DNA of 64,000 nt from Bacteroidales bacterium CF (GTDB taxonomy: Bacteria; Bacteroidota; Bacteroidia; Bacteroidales; UBA932): NCBI GenBank assembly GCA_000473305.1, contig CP006772.1:1-64000 (forward strand). The letters run 5' to 3'. The position numbers and the translations under genes are program-made. Below, piece by piece: positions 8,298 through 19,600 of the stretch. The notes under the pieces are model-generated. The model saw nothing but the letters and a program-made list of their open reading frames with translations, did not search any database and was not told the DNA's origin. Numbering within the stretch: the first letter of the stretch is position 1; every line of letters starts with the position of its first letter.

Positions 8298-8819
8298 ATG
8301 AGACTGAACCGGCTTCTTTTTTTCACTATGGTCTTATTTATCTCCCTGATGAATTCCGGGTGTACAAAAACTGAGGATTCTCACAGCTTTGTAGGAACAT
8401 GGGATATAGACACATCAAGCTTCCTTATTGTCTATAATGAAGAGGTTTCCAAAATACATCCTGAAGCTATTATCTTTCTATGGGACATCAAACCTAAGAT
8501 TATAGAGAAAATCATGAACCCGGAACAAATTGTCTTCGATGCAAGTTCCGTCAGTTTCATATACAATTCATACGAACCAGATCTGATATATACCGGGACA
8601 TATACAACATATGAGATATACGCAACCATATACAACAGGGTCTTTTCCTCTGGTATTACAGCTGCATGTAATTCCAGGAAAATGGAACTCTATTATAATA
8701 AGGAGTATATGATGTCCATTCTTGAAAGCTTGCTGACAGCAAAAGACCCCGACAAAGCTGTCTTTGAAGATCTCATTGACAGTTTTGACGGGGTCGGAGT
8801 CTATTATAGAGCCGAATAA
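8298..8819 (+). CDS. Small lipoprotein of unknown function
   Basis: The N-terminus has a lysine/arginine-poor signal segment ending in a lipobox (MNSGC, Cys at residue 22), so the mature protein is lipid-anchored. The following SFVGTWDID opening resembles lipocalin-like domains of Bacteroidota lipoproteins, but the rest is not recognised. It is 173 residues and runs convergent with sdhB, ending 9 bases from it. A TACATTTG element at 8246-8253 could be its -7 box. Confidence 0.75.
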   Translation: MRLNRLLFFTMVLFISLMNSGCTKTEDSHSFVGTWDIDTSSFLIVYNEEVSKIHPEAIIFLWDIKPKIIEKIMNPEQIVFDASSVSFIYNSYEPDLIYTGTYTTYEIYATIYNRVFSSGITAACNSRKMELYYNKEYMMSILESLLTAKDPDKAVFEDLIDSFDGVGVYYRAE

Positions 8820-8828
8820 CTCTAATGT

Positions 8829-9608
8829 TTAGTCTTTAATCTTTGCCAGCAGGAACTCCCTGTTCATCCTCGCAATGTGGGCAACAGAGATGTTCTTAGG
8901 ACACTCCATCTCGCAAGCGCGTGTGTTTGTACATGCTCCAAAACCGAGTTCATCCATCTTGGCAACCATTGCCTTAGCCCTTCTGGCACCCTCTACCTTA
9001 CCCTGAGGAAGGAGAGCAAGAGAGCTTACCCTTGCAGAGACAAACAGCATCGCTGAACCGTTCTTACAAGTTGCTACACAAGCACCGCAACCTATACATG
9101 CAGCAGCGTCCATGCTCTCATCTGCCTTCTCTTTTGGTATAAGAATGGCATTTGCATCCGGAACACCGCCTGTACTTGCAGATGTATAACCACCGGCCTG
9201 AAGAATCTGGTCGAAAGCATTCCTGTTCACTACCAGGTCTCTGATCACAGGCATTGCTGCTGATCTCCATGGTTCGATTGTAATAGTGTCACCATCTTTA
9301 AACTTGCGCATATGGAGCTGGCAGGTTGTGATTTCACTGTCTGGGCCGTGCGCTCTACCGTTAATGTAGAGAGAACACATACCGCAGATACCCTCGCGGC
9401 AATCGTGATCAAATGCAACAGGACCGCTGCTCTTGCAGCCCTTATTTACTGCAACAGGATCAATTCCCTCTCTTATAAGCTGGTCATTAAGAATATCCAG
9501 CATCTCAAGAAACGAAGAGTCAGGAGATATGTCATTTACCTTATATGTTTCAAAATGACCTTTATCTTTAGCGTTTTTCTGACGCCATACTTTTAATGTT
9601 AAATTCAT
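8829..9608 (-). CDS. sdhB: Succinate dehydrogenase / fumarate reductase iron-sulfur subunit
   Basis: It transfers electrons between the flavoprotein and quinone. Cluster ligands are visible: [2Fe-2S] Cys70, Cys75, Cys78 and Cys96; [4Fe-4S] [11 protein letters not shown] (171-181); [3Fe-4S] cysteines at about 226, 232 and 236. The length, 259 residues, suits the Bacteroidota enzyme. It follows sdhA by 14 bases. In anaerobic Bacteroidales this complex mostly works as fumarate reductase, so frdB would be an equally good name; direction cannot be told from sequence. Confidence 0.94.
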   Translation of the reverse strand: MNLTLKVWRQKNAKDKGHFETYKVNDISPDSSFLEMLDILNDQLIREGIDPVAVNKGCKSSGPVAFDHDCREGICGMCSLYINGRAHGPDSEITTCQLHMRKFKDGDTITIEPWRSAAMPVIRDLVVNRNAFDQILQAGGYTSASTGGVPDANAILIPKEKADESMDAAACIGCGACVATCKNGSAMLFVSARVSSLALLPQGKVEGARRAKAMVAKMDELGFGACTNTRACEMECPKNISVAHIARMNREFLLAKIKD

Positions 9609-9622
9609 AATGAAAAAGTTTC

Positions 9623-11569
9623 TTAATCTTTATAGTTCCTGGTTGCAAGTTTTACAAACTCATATTGAAGAGATTCCTTATGCAGGTTAGGCTCTTTATC
9701 TTCGCCTGCAAATTCCCATGCACTTACATACATGTAGTTCTGATCATCACGAAGTGTTTCTCCGTCCTCTGTCTGCATCTCCTCACGGAAGTGACCTCCG
9801 CAGGACTCTTTCCTGTTTAAAGCATCTAAGGCCATAAGCTCGCCTATTTCCATAAAATCGGCTACTTTTAATGCCTTCTCCAGCTCTTGGTTGAATTCTG
9901 CCTTATCTCCCGGAACATTTACATCTTTCCAGAAATCTTTACGAAGGGCTTTAATCTGCTCGATAGCCTTTTTGAGACCCTCTTCGTTTCTGGCCATACC
10001 GACATACTCCCACATAATGTGGCCCAGTTTCTTGTGATAGTAATCAACTGTCTGTTTGCCCTTTATAGATAGAAGCTTGTCAACTTTTTCTTTAACCTTC
10101 TTTTCGGCTTCTGCAAAGGCAGGATCATTGATATCTGTCTTTGGAACCTGAATCTTTGAAGCAAGAAAATCACCGATTGTGTAAGGAAGGATAAAATATC
10201 CGTCAGCAAGGCCCTGCATCAGAGCAGAGGCGCCCAAACGGTTTCCTCCGTGGTCACTGAAGTTAGCCTCTCCTATTGCATAAAGGCCGGGTATAGTTGT
10301 CTGGAGATTGTAATCTACCCATATACCACCCATTGTATAGTGGATTGCAGGGAAAATCATCATTGGCTCCTTGTATGGATTAACGTCTGTTATCTTCTCA
10401 TACATCTGGAAAAGATTGCCATATCTCTCTGAAATAACATGCTCGCCTAGTCTTTGGATAGCTGTCTTGAAATCAAGGAAAACGGCAAGTCCGGTCTCAT
10501 TGACTCCGTAACCTGCGTCGCATCTCTCTTTGGCAGCTCTTGAAGCCACGTCACGAGGTACAAGGTTACCGAAAGCAGGATACCTGCGCTCGAGATAGTA
10601 ATCTCTGTCCTCTTCAGGAATCTGTGATGCCTTTATCTTTTTCTCTCTTAACTTCTTAACATCCTCCAGTTTCTTTGGAACCCATATTCTACCGTCATTT
10701 CTGAGAGACTCACTCATAAGTGTCAGCTTACTCTGTTGATCTCCGTGAACCGGTATACATGTCGGGTGAATCTGTGCAAAGGCAGGGTTTGCGAAAAACG
10801 CGCCCTTTTTATAACATTGCCATGCGGCAGAACCATTACTGTTCATAGCGTTGGTAGAAAGGAAGAATACGTTGCCGTAACCTCCTGTAGCTAAAACAAC
10901 AGCGTGAGCTCCATGTCTCTCTATCTCTCCTGTCTCGAGGTTTCTTGCAATAATACCCTTTGCCTCACCGTTGATCATAACAAGATCCAACATCTCATGC
11001 CTGTTGTATGATTTAACGGTTCCAAGATGTATCTGACGGTTTAGTGCGGCATACGCACCTAAAAGAAGCTGCTGTCCGGTCTGTCCTCTGGCATAGAATG
11101 TCCTGCTCACCTGAGCTCCTCCGAATGAACGGTTGTCCAACATTCCGCTGTATTCTCTGGCAAAGGGAACTCCCTGAGCCACACATTGATCAATGATAAG
11201 GTTGCTTACCTCTGCAAGACGATATACGTTTGCCTCTCTGCTCCTGTAGTCTCCACCTTTTATGGTGTCATAAAAGAGACGATATATAGAGTCGTTGTCA
11301 TTAGGATAGTTCTTTGCTGCATTGATACCTCCCTGTGCTGCAATTGAGTGTGCTCTTCGAGGTGAATCACTGATGCAGAAAACCTTAACATTGTAACCTA
11401 ACTCTCCGAGAGATGCTGCTGCAGAAGCTCCGCCAAGACCGGTTCCAATAACAATAATCTCTAATTTTCTTTTGTTTGCAGGGCTGACAACTTTAATATG
11501 TGCCTTATGCTCTGTCCACTTTTCGGACAACGGCCCTTCCGGAATTTTTGAAATTAGTTTTTCGGACAT
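9623..11569 (-). CDS. sdhA: Succinate dehydrogenase / fumarate reductase flavoprotein subunit
   Basis: The catalytic subunit interconverts succinate and fumarate on the cytosolic side of the inner membrane. The FAD motif [17 protein letters not shown] is near residue 42, the covalent-FAD His segment is [14 protein letters not shown], the substrate-site segment is [10 protein letters not shown], and the capping-domain [12 protein letters not shown] follows. The length, 648 residues, is normal. Its promoter is among the clearest in the window. Usually the cytochrome b subunit gene (sdhC/frdC) precedes sdhA; here only about 160 bases separate it from a divergent gene, so the membrane subunit must be elsewhere or absent. 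Confidence 0.95.
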   Translation of the reverse strand: MSEKLISKIPEGPLSEKWTEHKAHIKVVSPANKRKLEIIVIGTGLGGASAAASLGELGYNVKVFCISDSPRRAHSIAAQGGINAAKNYPNDNDSIYRLFYDTIKGGDYRSREANVYRLAEVSNLIIDQCVAQGVPFAREYSGMLDNRSFGGAQVSRTFYARGQTGQQLLLGAYAALNRQIHLGTVKSYNRHEMLDLVMINGEAKGIIARNLETGEIERHGAHAVVLATGGYGNVFFLSTNAMNSNGSAAWQCYKKGAFFANPAFAQIHPTCIPVHGDQQSKLTLMSESLRNDGRIWVPKKLEDVKKLREKKIKASQIPEEDRDYYLERRYPAFGNLVPRDVASRAAKERCDAGYGVNETGLAVFLDFKTAIQRLGEHVISERYGNLFQMYEKITDVNPYKEPMMIFPAIHYTMGGIWVDYNLQTTIPGLYAIGEANFSDHGGNRLGASALMQGLADGYFILPYTIGDFLASKIQVPKTDINDPAFAEAEKKVKEKVDKLLSIKGKQTVDYYHKKLGHIMWEYVGMARNEEGLKKAIEQIKALRKDFWKDVNVPGDKAEFNQELEKALKVADFMEIGELMALDALNRKESCGGHFREEMQTEDGETLRDDQNYMYVSAWEFAGEDKEPNLHKESLQYEFVKLATRNYKD

Positions 11570-11592
11570 TTTCTACCATTTTAAAAAGTCCA

Positions 11593-11623
11593 CAAAAGTA
11601 GACATATTAAAGTAGATAACAAA
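11593..11623 (-). promoter_or_regulatory. Predicted promoter of sdhAB
   Basis: On the minus strand, TTTG (11620-11623), a 19-base spacer and TACTTTTG (11593-11600) match the Bacteroidota -33/-7 consensus without a mismatch. The sdhA ATG lies 23 bases downstream of the -7 box. Confidence 0.6.
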
Positions 11624-11730
11624 TTATATATCAAAATTTGTACCTTTACGGTCAGTATGGTCAGACAGGTTATTTATCTGAATGACAATTTTTTATTTAA
11701 TATATATAACAACAATAATCCCCGCAAGAA

Positions 11731-13926
11731 ATGAAGAGATTACTTTCAACTTTCGCCGCAATGATTTTTGCCCTTGCATTAAGTGCACAGACAGGAATTA
11801 TTCCAAAACCACAAAAAGAGATTATAAGAGAGGGTTACTTCAGACTGGATAAGAGTTGCGTAATTTACAGCAATGAAAAAGGGAGTTTTAACACTCAATA
11901 CATCCAGGAAAAACTGATAAAAGCTACCGGATTTGCTTTTTCAAGAACAAAAAAACAACCGGCAGACAATTTTATAAAACTTGAAGTTAATCCATCCTTA
12001 AATATTCCTGAGGAGGGGTATTTGCTTAATGTCGATGAAAAGGGAATAACCATAGAGGCAAAAAACAGCTCCGGTATTTTCTACGGAATTCAGTCTGTCC
12101 TGCAATTACTGCCTCCTGCTGTATATTCGGGAAGGGTTACCGGCAGGGAGGAATGGAGTGTTCCTTTCGTAAACATCGAGGATTATCCGAGGTTTTCATA
12201 CAGAGGAATGATGCTTGATGTTTCGCGCACATTCTTTGACTATGATGTTATCATAAAATACATTGACTGGCTCTCTTACCACAAGATCAACAAATTTCAC
12301 TGGCATCTTGCCGATGATAACGGATGGAGAATCGAGATAAAAAAATATCCTGAACTGACTTCTAAGGGAGCATGGAGAGGTCCCGGAGAGGTGCTATACC
12401 CGTCTTTCGGTTCAGGGAACAAGAGATACGGCGGTTTCTACACACAGGATCAGATCAAAAAAATTGTTGCCTATGCTGCAGAGAGGAATATCGAGATTAT
12501 TCCGGAGATCGACCTGCCGGGACACAGCAGGGCTGTTACAGCAACATATCCCGACATATTGTGCAGGAGAACAGATGAAAGCCTCAGTGTTCAGGGAGAG
12601 GGTAAAAATGTCTGGTGCGTAAGTAAGGAGCCAAACTATGAGATGCTTGAAAATATTATTAAAGAGTTGGTAAGACTTTTCCCTTCAAAATATATACATA
12701 TCGGAGGGGACGAGGTCAATTATTCGGCATGGAAGAACTGCCCCGATTGTCAGGTACTGATGCAGGAAAAAGGAATGAAGGAGCCGGTTGAGCTTCTCAA
12801 CTATTTTGTCAGAAGAATGGAGAAAATTGTAGAGAAAAACGATCGTCATATGGCCGGCTGGGAAGAGATAATTGAAGGGGGAGATCTTAAACCAGAGACA
12901 AGAGTTTATGCCTGGAGAGGTGTTGATAAAGGAATTGCCGCTGTCAGCAAAGGACAGCCGACAATAATGCAACCAGGTTCTTTCTGCTATCTGGACATGA
13001 AACAATCGGAGGTTGAAAGAGGACACAACTGGGCCGGAATCGTCACTCTTGAAAAGACATACTCTCTTGACCCTACCGGAGATAAAAATCTTCCTGATAG
13101 CCTCTCTTCACTTATTCTTGGGGTACAGGGCGGCTTATGGACGGAGCTTCTTAACAAACCTGTACGTTTTATTGAATATCAAACATTTCCAAGATTAGCA
13201 GCCATTGCAGAAATTGGCTGGACAAATCAGGATCTCAGGAATTGGGACGATTTCAAGACAAGATTGGAAAGGAAACACTACAGCAGGATGTACAATATGG
13301 GTATATCATTCAGACTACCGCCACCTTCAATCACATACAATGACGGAGCACTGCGCAGTGAGCTGCCTTACCCTTGGGCAGTCGTAAGATACACTTCAGA
13401 CGAAACTACCCCTGATGAATTCTCGCCTGTTTTCAGAGGAGAGATATATACCGACAATCCTTTTAAATACAGATTTGCAACTTTCTACAAAGATGAAATC
13501 ATAAGTCAGGCAGTTATGGTAAACAATGTTTCATACGTATACCAGAAGCCTTCCGTAACAATCGAGACATCTCTCTCTTTCCAACTAAAATTCCCTTTAA
13601 GCAACCTGAAAGATTACAATTTCTCCACTTATGCAAGAACGACAGAAAGACTGAAAAAGGGAGACTATCTCACCTATATTTTTGAAAAGCCTGTATTTAC
13701 AAAAAGAATCACTGTATCGACAGGCATTCCTGAAATAGATTTTTACGGCATCACCGAAGGTTATGTGGAGTACTCCTATGACGGAAAGGTGTATATTAAA
13801 GGAAATGAATTCACTGACGGTATTTCAGTGATTTTACCCAAAGAACCTGTATCAGCTGTGAGAATAGTGGTTACCGGTGAAAGTGACGGATTTACAGCGG
13901 CCTTTACAGACTTGAAAATAGATTAA
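11731..13926 (+). CDS. Beta-N-acetylhexosaminidase, GH20, secreted
   Basis: It removes terminal beta-linked GlcNAc/GalNAc from glycans such as mucin or peptidoglycan-derived sugars. A signal peptide (ends LALSAQ, about residue 20) is followed by the GH20b N-terminal domain, then the catalytic barrel (FHWHLADDNGWR; GGDEVNYSAW with the Asp-Glu pair at about 328-329) and a C-terminal beta-rich region (about 530-731) that may bind carbohydrate. The length, 731 residues, is usual for Bacteroidales enzymes of this type. Its 3' end overlaps the convergent C45-type gene by 4 bases. Confidence 0.93.
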   Translation: MKRLLSTFAAMIFALALSAQTGIIPKPQKEIIREGYFRLDKSCVIYSNEKGSFNTQYIQEKLIKATGFAFSRTKKQPADNFIKLEVNPSLNIPEEGYLLNVDEKGITIEAKNSSGIFYGIQSVLQLLPPAVYSGRVTGREEWSVPFVNIEDYPRFSYRGMMLDVSRTFFDYDVIIKYIDWLSYHKINKFHWHLADDNGWRIEIKKYPELTSKGAWRGPGEVLYPSFGSGNKRYGGFYTQDQIKKIVAYAAERNIEIIPEIDLPGHSRAVTATYPDILCRRTDESLSVQGEGKNVWCVSKEPNYEMLENIIKELVRLFPSKYIHIGGDEVNYSAWKNCPDCQVLMQEKGMKEPVELLNYFVRRMEKIVEKNDRHMAGWEEIIEGGDLKPETRVYAWRGVDKGIAAVSKGQPTIMQPGSFCYLDMKQSEVERGHNWAGIVTLEKTYSLDPTGDKNLPDSLSSLILGVQGGLWTELLNKPVRFIEYQTFPRLAAIAEIGWTNQDLRNWDDFKTRLERKHYSRMYNMGISFRLPPPSITYNDGALRSELPYPWAVVRYTSDETTPDEFSPVFRGEIYTDNPFKYRFATFYKDEIISQAVMVNNVSYVYQKPSVTIETSLSFQLKFPLSNLKDYNFSTYARTTERLKKGDYLTYIFEKPVFTKRITVSTGIPEIDFYGITEGYVEYSYDGKVYIKGNEFTDGISVILPKEPVSAVRIVVTGESDGFTAAFTDLKID

Positions 13927-15152
13927 TTATCAAATGAACAAGAGATGCCGGCGTATGTTGCCTTTACAACATCGTCGGCATTTTTATTAGATTCCCGGAG
14001 CTCTTGCGGATTGATTCCACTTACTCTCCATCTCTCAATTTTTTCCTTGTAGATATTAAATATAACACTCTCTCCCTTTTGAATATCTTTCATATAACCG
14101 CCATCTTTTGAGTTATATATAAGATTGAAATTCATATACTTCCCACCATTTCCTCTTTTAAGAGAGAAAGTTTTGTACTTAAGGTCAAGAGCTTTATCAC
14201 AGGCAAATGCATTATTTGATTCAGAGGTCTTTACCATAACCTCAGGCTGGTTTTCACCACCTTTAACCCACAGGGGAACTGCTATTCCTGCAGGAGGATA
14301 ACCTAGAACTGTCCACATCGTAGTCATTTCCGGGTTCTCTCCTCTCTTTACACCATGAAAGACAACAGAGGCAGTAGAACTCTTTCTTGGAATAAAATCC
14401 TGGTCTACAACCCATCCACTCGCCTTTTCAGGAGAAAATTCCGGTTTAAGCAGATCTATTCCCTGCAAAGAGTGGTAAAATGATCTTGATAGATTATTGA
14501 ATATCCATTGTGGTGTTATGTCGGCAAATGGAGCTCTTTTTAAAATAATATCTGTTGCATTCTTGTATCTGATGTATCCCATTCCTTCATCCTTTCTTCC
14601 TGTATATGAGAAGTTTGTATAAATAAGATACCCCTCCGGTGCTATTCTGGGATCATTTGCATCCACCTTCACGAATTTATGATTATTTACCTCATAGTAT
14701 GCAGCACCACCCTGAGCATCAATTACTCCAAAGTTTGCCTCAACTCTGAGCGGCTTTTTTCTGTTATTAAGGAATTTCTCAAAATCTTCGAGAGTCTGAC
14801 ATTCAGAAAGTGCGTCAAACATAAGGACTCCCTCCATATCCATCTCCTTAACATCGTCATCCTTAAGATTATAGGATGCTGTATTAATTATTGAGAAACC
14901 GGCCGAATTGGTACCTGCCCAAACAATGCCAGTCTGATCCGGACTATTTACAAGGCCAAGAAAGTCATATTTTTTTCCTTTGAAGAACTGAATTCTGTTA
15001 TTGTCTTCACCTGTATCTCTGTGCTTCCATAAGAGAGGCCTTCCGTCAGGTGTCATTTTTCCTGTTATTATAGCAGATGTACAAGCCATTAAATCAGTAG
15101 CTTGAATTAAAATAAGAGCAATAAAAACAATACAAATTTCTATTTTCTTCAT
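13923..15152 (-). CDS. C45 / linear amide C-N hydrolase family protein, secreted
   Basis: A probable N-terminal-nucleophile amidase or acyltransferase. A signal-like segment ends right before Cys24 (LMACTSAIITG), so signal cleavage would expose the nucleophilic Cys. Downstream PLLWKHRDTG with its Arg/Asp pair and the later NFGVIDAQGGAAYYE are typical of the carcinine hydrolase / isopenicillin acyltransferase-like branch. Length 409 residues. It lies 12 bases after ruvB in the same direction, probably by read-through. The substrate is unknown; bile salts, N-acyl amino acids or beta-alanyl amides are family possibilities. Confidence 0.8.
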   Translation of the reverse strand: MKKIEICIVFIALILIQATDLMACTSAIITGKMTPDGRPLLWKHRDTGEDNNRIQFFKGKKYDFLGLVNSPDQTGIVWAGTNSAGFSIINTASYNLKDDDVKEMDMEGVLMFDALSECQTLEDFEKFLNNRKKPLRVEANFGVIDAQGGAAYYEVNNHKFVKVDANDPRIAPEGYLIYTNFSYTGRKDEGMGYIRYKNATDIILKRAPFADITPQWIFNNLSRSFYHSLQGIDLLKPEFSPEKASGWVVDQDFIPRKSSTASVVFHGVKRGENPEMTTMWTVLGYPPAGIAVPLWVKGGENQPEVMVKTSESNNAFACDKALDLKYKTFSLKRGNGGKYMNFNLIYNSKDGGYMKDIQKGESVIFNIYKEKIERWRVSGINPQELRESNKNADDVVKATYAGISCSFDN

Positions 15153-15164
15153 TTTGAGATATTT

Positions 15165-16187
15165 TTAAAAAAGAGTTATTTCGTCTCCTTTTCTGTTTCT
15201 AGGAATTTTCAAATGTTCGTATGCAAGATCTGTAACCTCTCTGCCTCTAGGAGTTCTTTGTATGAATCCCTCTTTTATCAGAAAAGGCTCATATACCTCT
15301 TCCAAAGTTCCTACATCCTCACTTACAGCTGTTGCTATAGTGCTTATACCTACAGGACCACCCTTGAATTTATCAATTATTGTTGTAAGTATCTTATTAT
15401 CCATAAGATCAAGTCCTCTCTTATCAATATTCAGAGCATCAAGAGCATATTTGGTTATTTCAAGGTCAATTTTTCCATTTCCCTTTACCTGTGCAAAGTC
15501 CCTTACCCTTCTCAAAAGAGCATTTGCAATTCTTGGTGTTCCCCTGCTCCTTCCCGCTATCTCACTTGCTGCGTTTTTATCAATCGGAATATTTAGAATT
15601 GAGGCACTTCTTATGACAATTTTCAAGAGAATTTCTGTATCGTAATATTCAAGATGTGACTGAATACCAAACCTTGCTCTCAGAGGAGATGTAAGAAGGC
15701 CGCTTCTTGTAGTAGCTCCTATAAGTGTGAAGGGATTTAAAGTAAGTTGAACGGATCTTGCTCCCGGACCCTTGTCTATCATAAGGTCTATAGTGAAATC
15801 CTCCATTGCTGAATATAGATACTCTTCTACTACAGGAGAGAGTCTGTGAATCTCGTCAATAAAGAGAACGTCTCCTTTGTCAAGTGACGTCAGAAGACCT
15901 GCAAGATCACCCGGTTTATCCAGAACCGGTCCGGAGGTGATTTTCATTCCAACACCGAGTTCGTTTGCAACAATGTGGGCAAGAGTGGTTTTTCCCAATC
16001 CCGGAGGACCATGAAGCAATACATGATCCAAAGATTCTCCACGGAGCATGGCAGCTCTTACGAAAATCTTAAGATTCTCTATGATTTTCTCCTGTCCCGC
16101 AAACTCGGAAAAATCCTGCGGCCTTATCTCACCGTCAAAATCTTTATCTTTGTTTTCTCTCTCTTCGTGAGGATCGAAAGCTGTCAT
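15165..16187 (-). CDS. ruvB: Holliday junction branch migration helicase RuvB
   Basis: AAA+ motor that, with RuvA, moves Holliday junctions during recombinational repair. The family opening ([18 protein letters not shown]), Walker [10 protein letters not shown], Walker [10 protein letters not shown], arginine finger region GATTRSGLL and the C-terminal winged helix ([16 protein letters not shown]) are visible. The length, 340 residues, is normal. ruvA is not adjacent. It is transcribed away from the AT-rich gap before mfd. Confidence 0.96.
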   Translation of the reverse strand: MTAFDPHEERENKDKDFDGEIRPQDFSEFAGQEKIIENLKIFVRAAMLRGESLDHVLLHGPPGLGKTTLAHIVANELGVGMKITSGPVLDKPGDLAGLLTSLDKGDVLFIDEIHRLSPVVEEYLYSAMEDFTIDLMIDKGPGARSVQLTLNPFTLIGATTRSGLLTSPLRARFGIQSHLEYYDTEILLKIVIRSASILNIPIDKNAASEIAGRSRGTPRIANALLRRVRDFAQVKGNGKIDLEITKYALDALNIDKRGLDLMDNKILTTIIDKFKGGPVGISTIATAVSEDVGTLEEVYEPFLIKEGFIQRTPRGREVTDLAYEHLKIPRNRKGDEITLF

Positions 16188-16624
16188 ATCTCCTTTCTTT
16201 ATTAATACAAATATATATTATTCTTTTTATAAAAACTTTTGATTTTTATTATGGGACGTTGATAAGTTGATAACTAAACTTCTTAACAGCAACAACGGAG
16301 TTATTAACAAATATCAACAGGTAACCAACAATTCCAAAATTTTCTAACACAATAAAAGATAATTATTTAAATATTTTTTTTCACGTTTTCAACAACTGTT
16401 TATAAGTACAGGTTTTTTCTTTCAACAAGAGAAGCCTGTGAATAAAAAATGGAAAAAACGATGAAAAATTGTGAATAGAAAATTAGGATAATTCAAACCT
16501 ATTCTTGTATAAAAATTTTTAGGGAATTTTGAAAATTATTTATGAATACTTTTCAACTCATAAATTTTACGTTATTAACAATTGTTAATATTTAATGTTA
16601 ATAAACTATCTTTGTCCCCGTTTT
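16188..16624. other. AT-rich gene-free region with DnaA-box-like repeats (candidate origin)
   Basis: About 440 bases between divergent ruvB and mfd without a credible gene. They hold TTATTCACA (minus, 16437-16445; fits TTATNCACA) and CTATTCACA (minus, 16470-16478; one mismatch). TTATTAACA occurs three times (plus 16301-16309 and 16572-16580, minus 16596-16604) and TTATAAACA once (minus, 16397-16405). A tandem GTTGATAA pair lies at 16258-16273. The rest is extremely AT-rich. Gene direction switches here from mainly leftward to rightward. Origin function is inference; it may also be only a long divergent promoter region. Confidence 0.4.
16607..16614 (+). promoter_or_regulatory. Predicted -7 element of mfd
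   Basis: TATCTTTG matches the TAnnTTTG element. It lies between the two possible mfd starts (16595 and 16625) and so favours the downstream ATG. A possible ATTG -33 element at 16581-16584 has a longer than usual spacer (22 bases). Confidence 0.4.
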
Positions 16625-19600
16625 ATGAAAGACACCATAGCAGAAGAGGTAGATTTTATCGGACAAGAGCCTAATAGAGAGCTAATTGAATGGGTACACA
16701 GCTCCGTAAAAGGTTCTCTTGTTGCAGAGGGACTTTATTGTTCTGCCAAGGCGTGTGCAATGGCTTCTGCAATGGAAAAGGGTGTGCACATGGTGCTCCT
16801 CGACAATAAGGAAGACGCTGCCTATTGTGCCGCAGATCTATCTGCTCTTCTGGATAGTGAAAGTGTATACTTTTTTCCCTCTTCGGTAAACATATCTCTT
16901 AAAAACAGACATAAGGACTCCTCTTTCCAGGTTCAGAGAACAGCAGCAATAGGGGCTATCAGTTCGTACAAGAGCGACCGTAAGGGAAAAAGAGTGATCA
17001 TCGTAGGTTATCCTGAAGCTTTTTCGGAAAAAATAATAAATGAAAAGAAGCTAAAGTCGGCAATTCTTGAGATTTCAGAAGGTGATACCCTCTCTCACGA
17101 GTTTATAAAGGAGACTCTTCAGGCATACTCATTTACAAAGGTTGATTTTGTTCAGGAACCCGGAGAGTTTGCTCTCAGAGGGAGCTTGATAGATCTGTTC
17201 TCATTTTCTGACAACAGGCCCTACAGGCTGGATTTCTTTGGAGATACAGTTGAAAGCATAAGGGTATTTGACATTGATTCCCAGAGATCTGTGGAAGACA
17301 GGAAGAAGATAGCCGTTTTTCCAAATATATATGAAGGTAACGAGCTGTCCGAATTGACGGATGTATTCTCTTTTGCGGATAATAAGGCAACTCTTTGGTT
17401 CACGGATTACGAATATTTTGTAGATAAGACCGGGAAGCTCTATGGTGAGAGTATTGAAGGGAATGAAGGGCTGTTGGTTAAACCGGAGGAGTTTATGAGT
17501 TTATGTGAAAAGCATAAACGGATTTATCTCTCATCTGTCTCTCAGGCAGTTGGTTATGATAGGAAAATTTCATACCGGACCGTGCCTCAACCCACTTTTA
17601 ACAAGAACTTTGAACTTCTTGCAAAGGATATAAGGGACAGGCAGGCAAACGGATACAAGGTATCGATACTAAGTGTGAATCAAACTCAGACAGAGAGGTT
17701 GAAAAATATCTTCTCCTCTTCGGTTGAGTCAATGAGTGTGGGGTTTGAGACCAAGACATTCTCCCTTCATGAAGGGTTTATTGATCACATTGCAAAGATC
17801 TGCCTTTATACAGATCACCAGATATTTGAAAGGTATCACAGGGTAAAGGTAAACCGCTCGGTTGAAAAGAGCGAGAGGCTGACAATTAACGATCTGAACT
17901 CATACCAGGTAGGTGACTATATTGTACATATCGACCATGGAATAGGCATGTTCGGAGGTCTGGTAAAGACAAATATTAACGGAAAGCAGCAGGAGGCGGT
18001 CAAGCTTATATATAAGGACGGGGATGTTATTTTTGTATCAATTCACGGACTTCACAGAATTTCAAGGTATAAATCAGGAGACTCACAGCCACCTAAAGTT
18101 TACAAACTGGGAACGGCTGCGTGGCAGAAACTAAAGAGCCAGACAAAGTCCAAAGTAAAGGATATTGCAAAGGATCTGATATCGCTTTACGCAAAGAGAA
18201 GGGAAGCACGGGGATTTGCCTATTCTCCCGACTCTTTTATGCAACATGAATTGGAGGCCTCCTTTATATATGAAGATACTCCTGACCAGATAAAGGCGAC
18301 CAAAGCTGTGAAGGAGGACATGGAACAGCCTTTTCCTATGGATCGTCTTATTTGCGGTGATGTAGGATTCGGAAAAACGGAGATAGCAGTCAGAGCGGCA
18401 TTTAAAGCAGTTGCAGACAGCAAACAGGTAGCACTACTTGTCCCTACAACAATTCTTGCACTTCAGCACTATAAGACATTTTCACGAAGACTTAAGGATT
18501 TCCCGTGTAAAATTGAGTACATAAGCAGGTTAAGGGGGGCAAAAGATATATTTGAAATTTCGGGCCAGCTGGAGAAAGGAAAGGTTGATATAATTATTGG
18601 AACTCACAGGCTTCTTAACAAAGAGATAAAATTCAAAGACCTTGGGTTGCTGATTATAGATGAGGAGCAAAAGTTCGGCGTGGCGGCTAAGGAGAGACTT
18701 CGTCAGCTTAAGCTTGATGTCGATACTCTTACGCTTTCGGCAACTCCTATTCCGAGGACACTTCAGTTTTCCCTCTTGGGGGCAAGGGATCTTTCTATTA
18801 TAAACACCCCTCCGCCTAACAGGCTTCCTGTTGAGACAGAAATTGTAAGTTTCGATGAAGATATTATCCGGGATGCAATCAATTATGAAGTTGACAGAGG
18901 AGGCCAGGTGTTTTTTGTCCACAATAGGGTAGAAGATATCAAGAGTGTTGAGGATATAATAAGAAGGCTCTGTCCTGAAGTGAAGACATGCGTAGGTCAT
19001 GGTCAGATGGAGCCGGGCCAGCTGGAAAAAATCGTCCTTGACTTCATGGAGGGGGATTATGATGTATTTGTTGCTACCACAATTGTTGAAAACGGGATAG
19101 ATATACCGAATGCCAATACAATCATCATAAACCAGGCGCAGAATTTCGGGTTGAGTGACCTGCATCAGCTCAGGGGAAGGGTAGGGCGTTCCAACAAAAA
19201 GGCCTTCTGCTATCTGATAGTTCCGCCACTGGTATCAATTACAGATGATGCAAGAAGAAGACTCAAGGCAATCGAGTCGTTTTCCGAGCTTGGCAGTGGA
19301 TTCAATATTGCAATGCAGGACCTTGATATAAGGGGTGCAGGCAATCTTCTGGGAGGAGAACAGAGCGGTTTCATTAGTGATATGGGCTTTGAGACCTATC
19401 AGCGGGTTCTTGCCGAGGCTTTCAACGAATTGAGGGAGGAGCAGGGAATAACATATACCAGTACCGGAGGAAAGGCCAAAGCAGGGGAGGAGTATATTAC
19501 TGACTGCACAATCGATACAGATCTGGAAATACTTATACCGGATGACTATGTAAGTATTACAGCAGAGAAGATAAGGCTATACAAAGATCTGGATGCAGTC

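Noticed and set aside
18530-19165. 211-codon minus-strand frame inside mfd
   Set aside because: Antisense to the helicase core of mfd, with no family features; an open frame by chance.
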